A DNA stretch of 64,000 nucleotides, from the NCBI RefSeq assembly GCF_016756535.1, contig NZ_AP023247.1:2976501-3040500 (forward strand), written 5' to 3'. The notes beneath the pieces were generated by a model. It saw nothing but the letters and a program-made list of their open reading frames with translations. It did not search any database and was not told where the DNA came from. A program made the position numbers and the translations under genes. Shown here one piece after another: positions 17,306 to 25,191 of this stretch (position 1 is its first letter; each line of letters begins with the position of its first letter). The stretch is from Mesorhizobium sp. 131-2-1. Its GTDB lineage: Bacteria > Pseudomonadota > Alphaproteobacteria > Rhizobiales > Rhizobiaceae.

Positions 17306-17881
17306 TCAGCGCTTGAATTCCATGATGTCGAGCTTCGATTCGTAGTAGGGCGCCGGGAATTCGATGCGCCATTCGCTGGCGCTGTTGCGGAAGGCATAGC
17401 CAACCTGGTCGCTTTGCGGGCCGCTGCCATAGGGCTTGGCCGGATCTTCGTTGACGGTGAAGGAGCCGAGATAGATGGAGCGCTTCTCGCCATCGTCGAA
17501 GAAGCGGCCCTTGGTGCGCTGCGAGCCGTTGATCTTTTCCAGCCTCCAGCCGGAGCCGTCATCGGTCACCTTGCATTTGAACCAACCGTAGATGACGAGC
17601 GGGCTCAAGCCGCCGGCCTTGATGGTGCGGCAACTCCAGTTGCCGGTCAGGTCCTTGTCGGAGAAAGCGACCAGCGGCTTGGCGAGCAGGCTATCCAACT
17701 GCTTGACCTCGGCCGGGTCGCCGGCCTTCGCCTCTTCAAGGGCGGCCTTGCGCGTCTCGCCATATTTGTCGAGCCGCGCCTTGTCGGCGGCGGTGATCAG
17801 CTTCTGCACCTCGCCATCGGCGTGAGCCGGCAGGGGAAGCGCGATAAGACCGAGGGCGGCAAACAGCAGGCGAGGGGTCAT
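17306..17881 (-). CDS. DUF4893 family secreted protein
   Basis: The 191-residue protein has a signal peptide (LLFAALGLIALPLPAHA) and then a mature domain with conserved WSCRTIKAGG and CKVTDDG stretches. This fits DUF4893, an uncharacterised periplasmic family of Alphaproteobacteria. Two cysteines in the mature part could pair. ATG 17881 follows AGGAAACG at a suitable distance. No neighbour indicates its role. Confidence 0.65.
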   Translation of the reverse strand: MTPRLLFAALGLIALPLPAHADGEVQKLITAADKARLDKYGETRKAALEEAKAGDPAEVKQLDSLLAKPLVAFSDKDLTGNWSCRTIKAGGLSPLVIYGWFKCKVTDDGSGWRLEKINGSQRTKGRFFDDGEKRSIYLGSFTVNEDPAKPYGSGPQSDQVGYAFRNSASEWRIEFPAPYYESKLDIMEFKR

Positions 17882-17989
17882 CAATACGTTTCCTCAAATC
17901 GATGGATGGAACAATTCTTTTCGTCACTGGCGCACAATTTACCGGTTCGCGGCCGCCTGTCATCCGTGCTTAACAGCGGCAACTGGCCA

Positions 17990-18910
17990 AAATGGCAATG
18001 CGATATTGCTCACGGATCGTCCGGATGGCTGGGCAACTCGCTGGCGCCACGGCTCGAAGCGAGGTCGCGGTCGGCGATCGAGCCGACGACTTGCGTGCGC
18101 GCAGAGGCACAGGGTTAAGACCGACCACCTCATGGCCGAGCGTCTTCGGAACTGTCCGCGACAATCGCATTGAAGCCATCGTCCACAGCGGCGCGCTGCA
18201 CAAGCCGAACATCGAGCATTATGAGAATAGCGCCTTCGTGGCGACCAATGTGCAAGGGACGCTGAACCTGCGCGATGCGGCCGTGGCGTGCGGCGTCGGT
18301 CGTTTCGTCTTCACCTCGACGACGTCGCTGATGATCTCGCAAGCGATCCGCGTCGGCTTCCAGGGGCGGCGCGCGCAAGGCGGCCTGGTTGACCGAGGAC
18401 CTGTCGCCGGAGCCGCGCAACATCTATGGCGTGACGAAGCTTTCGGCCGAGCATCTGTGCCGTCTCTACTATATCGAGCATGGGCTACCGGTGGTCGTCG
18501 TGCTGCGAACGGCGCGTTTCTTCCCCGAAGCTGACGACATGGCGCATGCGATCGAACAATCGGACGCCAACACCAAGGCGAATGAATTGCTGTTCCGGCG
18601 ACTGACGGTCGACGACGGGGCCGAGGCCCATGTCGCGGCGCTGGAGAAGGCACAGCAGCTCGGCTTCTACATCTTCATAGTCTCGGCGCCGACGCCGTTT
18701 CGGCCGGAGGATTGCGCGCAACTGATCGCCGACGCACCGGCTGTCGTCGCGCGCTATTTCCCGGACTATCCGCGGCTCTATGCCAAAAAGGCTGGACGAT
18801 GTTTTCATCGATCGACCGCGTCTACGATCCATCGCGTGCAAGGGAACGGCTGGAGTTTGTTTGCAAGACGAGTTTTGCCGACGTGCTTGCGGCACTGGCG
18901 GTCGAGTAGA
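17990..18910 (+). pseudogene. Decayed NAD-dependent epimerase/dehydratase
   Basis: Pieces of one extended short-chain dehydrogenase lie in order but in different frames. GSSGWLGNSLAPRLEA (Rossmann loop, from 18014) is in frame 2. IEAIVHSGALHKPNIEHYENS and FVFTSTTS (about 18170-18320) are in frame 1. NIYGVTKLSAEHLCRLYY, with the YxxxK catalytic pair (about 18420), is in frame 2. A C-terminal FVCKTSFADVLAALA is in frame 1. At least three frameshifts and an in-frame stop before the second piece rule out a working product. Confidence 0.75.
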
Positions 18911-18950
18911 AGCGCGGCTATCGTCGCGAGCATATCTTGGGGAGGCGCAT

Positions 18951-19475
18951 GTGGGAGTGACGATCCACTTTGAGGGGCAGCTGCTTGGCGACGACAAATA
19001 TGCTGCAGTGTTGCAGGAAGTCGCGGAGCTTGCCGTCAATCGAGGCTGGCCGTTTCGGGAAATAAATGAAGCCCGAATGGCTCTCAATCGGGTCGTCGAT
19101 GAACGCAGCGTGGATTATCTCGGCCCGGTTACAGGAATAGAAGTTTTGCCACATCGCAGGTCGGATCCCCTACGGTTCGAATTCGACAGCAACCTGTTCA
19201 TGCAGCAATATTGCAAGACCCAGTTTGCCGGGTCGGAGGCCCATATCGAAGTCATCGAGTTGCTTCGTAAGGTTGCCCCTCTGTTCGACAAATTCGATGT
19301 TTTCGACGAAGGCGAGTACTGGGAAAGCGGCGACCGTTCAATTCTGCAGGGCAATCTCGACACGGTCGAAGCCATGATCGCTGAGGCGATGCGCAAAGAT
19401 CCGTCCGCAAGGGGCCCACTCCGGCTCGAAAGCGGCCGTGTCGTCGACTTCGTATCGGATCCGGACGCGAAATAA
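18951..19475 (+). CDS. Hypothetical protein, 174 residues
   Basis: GTG 18951 has GGAGG six bases upstream; the first ATG (18949) reads into a stop after three codons. The product begins VGVTIHFEGQLLGDDKY, is acidic and has no signal peptide or membrane segment. It has an alternating strand-helix pattern. I do not recognise the family. It follows the epimerase pseudogene and converges with the DUF1638 gene 15 bp away. The use of GTG and a strong ribosome-binding site support expression. Confidence 0.6.
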   Translation: MGVTIHFEGQLLGDDKYAAVLQEVAELAVNRGWPFREINEARMALNRVVDERSVDYLGPVTGIEVLPHRRSDPLRFEFDSNLFMQQYCKTQFAGSEAHIEVIELLRKVAPLFDKFDVFDEGEYWESGDRSILQGNLDTVEAMIAEAMRKDPSARGPLRLESGRVVDFVSDPDAK

Positions 19476-19490
19476 CCCGAAGCCGGGGGA

Positions 19491-20132
19491 CTAACGCACT
19501 TCCACCGGATGTGCCGCCGCCCGCGCCAGACCGCCCGTCAAATCGCCATACCCGGTCGAGCGGCGCTCGTAGGCCAGGCCGAGCAGGACCGCCGCCTTCT
19601 CGGCGACCTTGTCGAGCTCCGGGTCGTCGGTCTGGGCGATGTAGACCAGCTTCTGGTAGTTGCCGAAATAGTCCTTGATCAGCTCGGGATGCTTGTCGAG
19701 GCCGAGCGGCTTCATGAAGAAGGCATCGAACTGGCGGCAGAGGAAGTCGGTCATGTAGAACGACATCATGTCGTCGTCGGCGACCTTCGTGTAGGCATCC
19801 ATGCCCTGGTAGAAGGCAAAGCAGTGCGGCCCGGCCATGCGCTCGACGCCGTGCTTCTCGCAGACCCGATCGAGCGTGCCGCCGGTGCCGCAGTCGGCAT
19901 AGCCGACGAAGATGTGCCGATAGCCCTCGGCCTTGGCCTTTTCGATCGCCTTGTCCATCGCGGGCGGGATGCGGTCGGGATAGAAATGGAACTCGGCCGG
20001 CAGGCAGGTCAGGTCGAGATGGTCGAGCCCGAGCTGTTGCTTGACGGCCAGAACCTCGCGCGCGATCATCCCGCAGGCGATGACGAGCAGCCTGTCCGTT
20101 TGATTCGGTTCCTTTTTTTGCGTTTTGACCAA
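19491..20132 (-). CDS. DUF1638 family protein
   Basis: The product is up to 213 residues. LLVIACGMIAREV at the start, FVGYADCGTGG and GPHCFAFYQG in the middle, and FLCRQFDAFFMKPLGLDKHPEL are DUF1638 hallmarks. The Cys residues in ACG and DCGTGG and the His in HCF could bind metal or corrinoid; this has not been tested. DUF1638 genes cluster with MttB, corrinoid proteins and MetF in many bacteria, and here it follows the corrinoid-protein gene on the same strand. The only start in the frame is TTG 20132, so the true start may lie slightly further in. Confidence 0.7.
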   Translation of the reverse strand: MVKTQKKEPNQTDRLLVIACGMIAREVLAVKQQLGLDHLDLTCLPAEFHFYPDRIPPAMDKAIEKAKAEGYRHIFVGYADCGTGGTLDRVCEKHGVERMAGPHCFAFYQGMDAYTKVADDDMMSFYMTDFLCRQFDAFFMKPLGLDKHPELIKDYFGNYQKLVYIAQTDDPELDKVAEKAAVLLGLAYERRSTGYGDLTGGLARAAAHPVEVR

Positions 20133-20184
20133 GTCGAGCTGGCTTTCGCTGCGGGGCTAATATCTGTCGAAGGAGACACCGTCT

Positions 20185-20319
20185 ATGAAACTGCTACGCG
20201 TCGCGCCGATGGCCATGCTTGCCTGTGCGCTTGCACTTACCGCCTGCGCCAACACCATTCGGGGTGTCGGCAAGGATGTCAAATCGACGGCAAGGGCGGT
20301 CAAAGACACTGTCAACTGA
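20185..20319 (+). CDS. Entericidin-family small lipoprotein
   Basis: A 44-residue frame with AAGGAG nine bases upstream. It has a lipoprotein signal (MAMLACALALTAC) ending in the lipobox LTAC, then a short mature part (ANTIRGVGKDVKSTARAVKDTVN split by description). This is the entericidin A/B pattern, a tiny outer- or inner-membrane lipoprotein linked to envelope stress in other bacteria. It is inserted on the opposite strand between the corrinoid-protein and DUF1638 genes. Confidence 0.8.
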   Translation: MKLLRVAPMAMLACALALTACANTIRGVGKDVKSTARAVKDTVN

Positions 20320-20349
20320 TCTTCAGCCTCATCCATCATCTGGGAACGA

Positions 20350-20377
20350 AAAAGCCGCGCTGCAAGGCGCGGCTTTT
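20350..20377. terminator. Bidirectional rho-independent terminator
   Basis: AAAAGCCGCGC (20350-20360) and GCGCGGCTTTT (20367-20377) form an 11-bp stem with a 6-base loop. The T run on one strand and A run on the other let it serve both the entericidin gene (plus) and the corrinoid-protein gene (minus). If it works on the minus strand, DUF1638 needs its own promoter. Confidence 0.85.
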
Positions 20378-20400
20378 GCAATCCAACCTGATGCCTTGGG

Positions 20401-21099
20401 TCAGGCGGAAGCGCGAACGTTGTGCTTGCGCTTCATGAAGTCCTTGGCGGTCTCGACCGCCACCGCCGCGTCGCGGCAATAGGCATCGGCGCCGACGGCC
20501 TTGCCGAACTCCTCGTTGAGCGGCGCGCCGCCAACCAGCACGACATAGTCGTCGCGAATACCTTTTTCCTTCATCGTGTCGATGACCACCTTCATGTAGG
20601 GCATGGTGGTGGTCAGCAGCGCCGACATGCCGATGATGTCGGGCTGATGCTGCTCGATGGCGTCCAGATACTTCTCGACCGCATTGTTGATGCCGAGGTC
20701 GATGACGTCGAAGCCGGCGCCCTCCATCATCATGCCGACGAGGTTCTTGCCGATGTCGTGGATGTCGCCCTTGACGGTGCCGATCACCATCTTGCCCTGC
20801 TTCGGCGCGCCGGTGGCGGCCAGCAGCGGACGCAGGATGGCCATGCCGGCCTTCATGGCGTTGGCCGACAACAGCACCTCCGGCACGAACAGGATGCCGT
20901 CGCGAAAATCCTCGCCGACGATGCGCATGCCTTCGACCAGCGCCTCGGTCAGCACCTTGTAAGGCACCCAGCCGCGCTCGAGGAGGATGTTGGTACCTTC
21001 CTCGATCTCTTCCTTCAGGCCGTCATAAAGGTCGTCGTGCATCTGCTGCACGAGCTCGTCGTCGGAAAGCTCGGAAAGGATGATCTCGTCGTCGGACAT
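20401..21099 (-). CDS. Methyltransferase corrinoid (B12-binding) protein, MtbC/MtgC-like
   Basis: The 232-residue protein has an N-terminal helical cap (about 1-95, with GWVPYKVLTEALVEGM and FVPEVLLSANAM). A B12-binding Rossmann domain follows. The lower axial ligand is His114 in GDIHDIGKNL (Asp112-x-His114-x-x-Gly117). It carries the methyl group between MttB and the MtgA-like enzyme. ATG 21099 begins the conserved MSDDEI; an upstream in-frame extension has no ribosome-binding site. It is divergent from MttB copy 1 across 275 bp that contain the GTCGC direct repeat. Confidence 0.9.
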   Translation of the reverse strand: MSDDEIILSELSDDELVQQMHDDLYDGLKEEIEEGTNILLERGWVPYKVLTEALVEGMRIVGEDFRDGILFVPEVLLSANAMKAGMAILRPLLAATGAPKQGKMVIGTVKGDIHDIGKNLVGMMMEGAGFDVIDLGINNAVEKYLDAIEQHQPDIIGMSALLTTTMPYMKVVIDTMKEKGIRDDYVVLVGGAPLNEEFGKAVGADAYCRDAAVAVETAKDFMKRKHNVRASA

Positions 21100-21197
21100 T
21101 TTTTCTCGGGCTCCTTGCTGCTCTGAACGACTGTGGCAGCCTAAAAATCGATGCGCCAATACCTAACCCGCGAGGGCCGCGTATCCATAGCTGATTT

Positions 21198-21223
21198 GCG
21201 ACTTCCCGCAAAAGGAAAGCGAC
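21198..21223 (-). promoter_or_regulatory. Candidate AraC-type operator in the corrinoid/MttB divergent region
   Basis: GCGAC on the plus strand at 21198-21202 and 21219-21223 are direct repeats 21 bp apart. On the minus strand this reads GTCGC-N16-GTCGC toward the corrinoid gene, ending 98 bp above its ATG. Outer arms GATTTGCG (21193-21200) and CGCAAATC (21224-21231) are also an inverted repeat. The site can serve MttB copy 1 on the other side. Confidence 0.6.
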
Positions 21224-21243
21224 CGCAAATCTATTGGAATTCT

Positions 21244-21259
21244 TGTCGATTTTGCGACA
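21244..21259 (+). promoter_or_regulatory. Additional GCGAC inverted element before MttB copy 1
   Basis: TGTCG (21244-21248) and CGACA (21255-21259) form an inverted repeat whose right arm is part of TTTTGCGACA. It lies 115 bp before the MttB start. It repeats the half-site core of the neighbouring operator and may be the MttB-facing site. Confidence 0.4.
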
Positions 21260-21374
21260 GGCGTTGGCGCTGGCTGGCCGTTTCGAATAGGGTGCATGGC
21301 TACGATCCGGCGAGAAGCAGCCGCACGCGGCCGCAATCCACTTCAAGGCCAGAACAAGTCAGGGAAGAACGATC

Positions 21375-22949
21375 ATGAGCGAGAACGCGGCAGTCGAGCA
21401 GGAGCCGTCAACCGGCAGACGCGGGCGCGGCGCTGGCAGTGGCGCTGCGGCGCGCCGGGCAGCGCGCTCGGGCGGCGGTCCGGGCACCCAGCTCACCTAC
21501 ATCAAGCGCAAGATCAACGTCTATGAGGTCCTCAACGAGGAAGGGCTTGCGCTGATCGAGAAGAACACCGACACGGTGCTGGAAGAGATCGGCATTATCT
21601 TCCGCGACGACGCCGAGGCGCTCGCGCTGTGGAAAGAGGCCGGCGCCGACGTCAAGGGCGAGCGCGTGCATTTCCCCAAGGGGCTCTGCCGCTCGCTGCT
21701 CAAGACCGCGCCCTCCGTCTACACCCAACATGCGCGCAATCCCGAGCGTTCGGTGCAGATCGGCGGCAACGCGACGGTGTTCGCGCCGGTCTACGGTCCG
21801 CCCTTCGTGCGCGACCTTAATGGTGTCAGGCGCTATGCGACGATCGAGGATTTCCGGAACTTCGTGAAGCTCGCCTACATGGCGCCGTCGATCCACCATT
21901 CGGGCGGCACGGTGTGCGAGCCGGTCGACGTGCCGGTCAACAAGCGCCATCTCGACATGGTCTACAGCCATATCAAATATTCCGACAAACCGTTCATGGG
22001 CTCGGTGACCGCGCCGGAGCGCGCCGAGGACACGGTCGCGATGGCCAAGATCGTCTTCGGCGATGACTTCGTCGAGAACAACACCGTGCTGACCAGCCTG
22101 ATCAACGCCAACTCGCCGATGGTGTTCGACGAGACCATGCTGGGCGCGCTGAAGGTCTATTCGCGCCACAACCAGGCCTGCATCGTCACGCCCTTCATTC
22201 TTGCCGGCGCGATGAGCCCGGTGACGGTCGCCGGTACGTTGACGCAGGTGCTGGCCGAAGTGCTGGCCGGCGCCTCGTTCACGCAGCTGATCAAGCCCGG
22301 CGCGCCGGTGCTGTTCGGCACTTTCGCCTCGTCGATCTCGATGCAGTCGGGCGCGCCTACCTTCGGCACGCCGGAACCGTCGCTGGTCTCCTACGGCGCC
22401 GCGCAGCTTGCCCGCCGCCTCGGCCTGCCGTTCCGTACCGGCGGCTCGCTCTGCGCCTCGAAAGTCCCGGACGCGCAGGCTGCTTACGAGAGCGCCAACA
22501 CGCTGAACTCGACCATTCTGGCCGGCACCAACTTCGTCCTCCACTCGGCCGGCTGGCTCGAGGGCGGTCTCGCCTCCTGCTACGAGAAGTTCATGATGGA
22601 CATCGACCAGCTCGGCATGACCCAGAAATTCTCCGAAGGTGTCGACCTGTCGGAGAACGGCCAGGCGATGGACGCCATCCGCCAGGTCGGTCCGGGCAGC
22701 CACTATCTCGGCTGCGACCACACCCAGGCGAATTTCCAGACCGCCTTCTACCGCTCGAACATTGCCGACAACAATTCCTACGAGCAGTGGCTGGCCGAAG
22801 GCGAGAAGACGGCACCGCAGCGCGCTAACGAGCTCGCCCGCCGCTGGCTGGAAAGCTACGAGGCGCCTTACCTCGATCCGGCGATCGACGAAGCCCTGAA
22901 CGAGTTCATCGCCAAGAAGAAGGGCTCGATGGCCGACGCCTTCACCTGA
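21375..22949 (+). CDS. Non-pyrrolysine MttB-superfamily methyltransferase, copy 1
   Basis: The 524-residue protein is a trimethylamine methyltransferase (MttB) family TIM barrel. Shared segments include ITPFILAGAMSPVTVAG-like text around residue 275, SAGWLEGGL near 395 and YEAPYLDPAIDEAL at the C terminus. There is no in-frame amber codon, so it is not the pyrrolysine form. In Desulfitobacterium a non-pyrrolysine MttB was shown to be a glycine betaine:corrinoid methyltransferase. Its N terminus (about 12-38) is an Arg/Gly/Ala-rich tail. It is divergent from the corrinoid-protein gene and 89 bp before a 4Fe-4S gene. Likely substrate: a quaternary amine; which one cannot be read. Confidence 0.85.
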   Translation: MSENAAVEQEPSTGRRGRGAGSGAAARRAARSGGGPGTQLTYIKRKINVYEVLNEEGLALIEKNTDTVLEEIGIIFRDDAEALALWKEAGADVKGERVHFPKGLCRSLLKTAPSVYTQHARNPERSVQIGGNATVFAPVYGPPFVRDLNGVRRYATIEDFRNFVKLAYMAPSIHHSGGTVCEPVDVPVNKRHLDMVYSHIKYSDKPFMGSVTAPERAEDTVAMAKIVFGDDFVENNTVLTSLINANSPMVFDETMLGALKVYSRHNQACIVTPFILAGAMSPVTVAGTLTQVLAEVLAGASFTQLIKPGAPVLFGTFASSISMQSGAPTFGTPEPSLVSYGAAQLARRLGLPFRTGGSLCASKVPDAQAAYESANTLNSTILAGTNFVLHSAGWLEGGLASCYEKFMMDIDQLGMTQKFSEGVDLSENGQAMDAIRQVGPGSHYLGCDHTQANFQTAFYRSNIADNNSYEQWLAEGEKTAPQRANELARRWLESYEAPYLDPAIDEALNEFIAKKKGSMADAFT

Positions 22950-23038
22950 AAGGAGCCCGAGTCAGGCCGGGCTAAAGTGGCCGACATCATCCACAAGGAA
23001 GTCTGGCGGAGCGCATTCTCCGAGCCGGACCGGAAGGG

Positions 23039-23725
23039 ATGATGTCTTCGCGCGGCACGGTCGACGAGATCGCGGCCGCGCTCGCGGTTGATGGCCTGAT
23101 CCTGCGCGGCGGCTTCCGTTTCACTGGCGAAGACACGGCACCTGCCGGACGCTCCGGCGCGCCCGCCAAGTCGGTCCTGCTGGTCGGGCAAGCGGGCAGT
23201 GCTCCCTGGCCGCATTTCCTGCAGTGGCGGGAGAGGCAGCCGCAGGCCATTGCCAATCCGCTCGACACATGGGCGCGCGAGGTGATCGGCTCTGTCGCGG
23301 ATAAGGTCGGTGCGCGGGCCGTGTCGCCCTCAGACATGCCCTATCTGCCGTTCCAGCAATGGGCGATGCGGGCGGAGGGGCTGAGGCCGTCACCGCTCGG
23401 CATCCTCATGCATCCAAACTTCGGTCTTTGGCATGCCTACCGCGGCGCGCTGCTGTTCGAGGAGGCGATCGCTATCCCCGAAGCTGACGCGGCGATTCAT
23501 CTTTGCGACGCATGTGTCGAAAAACCCTGCCTGAAATCCTGTCCGGTCGACGCCTATTCGGCGGAGGGTTTCGCGTACCAGGCCTGTCTGGCGCATGTGC
23601 GCGGCGATGGAGCGCCTTGCCGCACTGGCGGCTGCCTCGACCGCAACGCCTGTCCCTATGGCGCCGACTATCGCTATCCGGCCGATGTCCAGGCCTTCCA
23701 CATGGCGGCGTTCGCCGGCCTTTAG
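23039..23725 (+). CDS. 4Fe-4S cluster protein
   Basis: The 228-residue protein has a C-terminal ferredoxin-like region (about 155-215) with CDACVEKPCLKSCP, then CLAHVRGDGAPC, then CLDRNACPYG. That gives enough Cys for one or two clusters, as in QueG-like and related reductases. The N-terminal half is not recognised. It directly follows MttB copy 1 on the same strand and could supply electrons to corrinoid reactivation; this is inference. GGAAGGG touches ATG 23039, so the adjacent ATG 23042 may be the better start. Confidence 0.65.
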   Translation: MMSSRGTVDEIAAALAVDGLILRGGFRFTGEDTAPAGRSGAPAKSVLLVGQAGSAPWPHFLQWRERQPQAIANPLDTWAREVIGSVADKVGARAVSPSDMPYLPFQQWAMRAEGLRPSPLGILMHPNFGLWHAYRGALLFEEAIAIPEADAAIHLCDACVEKPCLKSCPVDAYSAEGFAYQACLAHVRGDGAPCRTGGCLDRNACPYGADYRYPADVQAFHMAAFAGL

Positions 23726-23820
23726 GCAGCCGCACGCAAACTTGACTGCGATTGCGATGTCGTGGCTTGCCCTGACGGCCGGCGCGGATATCTATCGCCT
23801 GGCAACACGCGGAGCGCGCA

Positions 23821-24552
23821 ATGACGAGGCAGGACATCGAGATCAAGACCCAGGATGGCACGGCGAAGGCACGGCTGTTTCGTCCAGCCGCCCCGGCCAA
23901 GGCTGGCGTCATCCTCTACATGGATATTTTCGGCCCGCGTCCGACGCTCGACCAGATGGCCGAGCGCCTCGCCGGGCATGGCTATGCCGCGCTGGTTCCC
24001 GATCTCTTCTACCGCAACGCGCCCTATGGTCCGTTCGACCCCAAGACCGCCTTTGCCGATGAAAAGACCAAGGCCGCGCTGTCGGCGCTGAGCGGCGGCA
24101 CGACACAGGACATGACCATCCGCGACGGCGCCGCATTCCTCGATGCGCTGGCGGCCGAGGGGATCACCGGTCCGGTCGGCGTCGTCGGATACTGCATGGG
24201 CGGAGCGCGGGCGCTGAACGCGGCGGCGAGCTATCCGGACCGGATCGTTGCCGCGGCGAGCTTCCATGGCGGCAATCTGGCCAGCGATACCGCCGACAGC
24301 CCGCATCGCAAGGCGGCGTCAATCAAGGCCAGGGTCTATGTCGGCGTTGCCGGTGTCGACCGCAGCTTTCCGCCGGAGCAGTCGGCGCGGCTGGCCGAAG
24401 CGCTGAGAGTGGCCGAGGTCGACCACGCGATCGAGAATTATGTGGGAATGGGCCACGGCTGGTGCGTCGCTGATCACAGCGTCTACAACGCTGCCGGCGC
24501 CGAGCGCCACTGGAAGCGCTTGACGACGCTCTTTGCCGAGACGCTGGGCTAG
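23821..24552 (+). CDS. Dienelactone hydrolase family protein
   Basis: The 243-residue protein has the DLH nucleophile elbow GYCMGG (Cys about 123) and a late His in GMGHGW. An Asp around 180 would complete a Cys-His-Asp triad. DLH enzymes hydrolyse lactones or act as general carboxyl hydrolases. Its length is usual for the family and there is no signal peptide. GGAG precedes the ATG. No aromatic-degradation genes are nearby, so the substrate is open. Confidence 0.8.
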   Translation: MTRQDIEIKTQDGTAKARLFRPAAPAKAGVILYMDIFGPRPTLDQMAERLAGHGYAALVPDLFYRNAPYGPFDPKTAFADEKTKAALSALSGGTTQDMTIRDGAAFLDALAAEGITGPVGVVGYCMGGARALNAAASYPDRIVAAASFHGGNLASDTADSPHRKAASIKARVYVGVAGVDRSFPPEQSARLAEALRVAEVDHAIENYVGMGHGWCVADHSVYNAAGAERHWKRLTTLFAETLG

Positions 24553-24625
24553 GCGCAGCCTCCGCCGGCAAAAAAATCTTTCCATAACCCCAAGGATTAG
24601 CCATTAGCCTTCGTCCAACAGGCAA

Positions 24626-25189
24626 ATGATGGCGATGATGCTGGACGAAGGCGAAGCCTCCGACACCGAATTGATCGGGCGGGCGAAGGGCGGAGACAGG
24701 GGTGCTTTCGGCAAATTGCTCGAAAGGCACTATGGCTTCGTCTATCGCGCCGCCTATCGCTGGTGTGGCAGGAAGGCGGACGCCGAGGACATCGCCCAAG
24801 AAGTCTGCGTCCGGCTCGGCCGGGCGATCCGCGACTACCACGGCAAGGGCGCGTTCACGACGTGGCTCTACACCATGACGCTGAACGCGGCGCGCGACAT
24901 GATGCGCAAGAGCGCCCGCGACACCGTGAAGACCGAGGCCTACGGCGCATATGCTCTGATCGCGGGTGAGGCGGCGGCGGAACCCGAGGACCCGGCCGAA
25001 GCGCTGTGGGCGGCAGTACGCAAGCTGCCGGACAAGCAACGCGATGCGGTCCTGCTCGTCTATGGCGAGGGGCTCAGCCACGCGGACGCCGCCGAGGCGA
25101 TGGCAATCTCGGAGACGACGGTTTCCTGGCACATCCATGAAGCGAAGAAACGGCTGAAGACGTTGATGCGTTCAGCCGGGGAAGTGTGA
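24626..25189 (+). CDS. ECF RNA polymerase sigma factor
   Basis: The 187-residue protein has region 2 (AEDIAQEVCVRLGRAI and FTTWLYTMTLNAARD, about 50-95). Region 4 (LPDKQRDAVLLVYGEGLSHADAAE and SETTVSWHIHEAKKRL) lies at about 130-180. It is an extracytoplasmic-function sigma factor. Its stop overlaps the upstream edge of the next gene, which encodes a membrane-anchored vWA protein, and the two are surely co-transcribed. No classical anti-sigma gene is present, so the vWA partner may have that job. Confidence 0.85.
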   Translation: MMAMMLDEGEASDTELIGRAKGGDRGAFGKLLERHYGFVYRAAYRWCGRKADAEDIAQEVCVRLGRAIRDYHGKGAFTTWLYTMTLNAARDMMRKSARDTVKTEAYGAYALIAGEAAAEPEDPAEALWAAVRKLPDKQRDAVLLVYGEGLSHADAAEAMAISETTVSWHIHEAKKRLKTLMRSAGEV

Positions 25190-25191
25190 CC

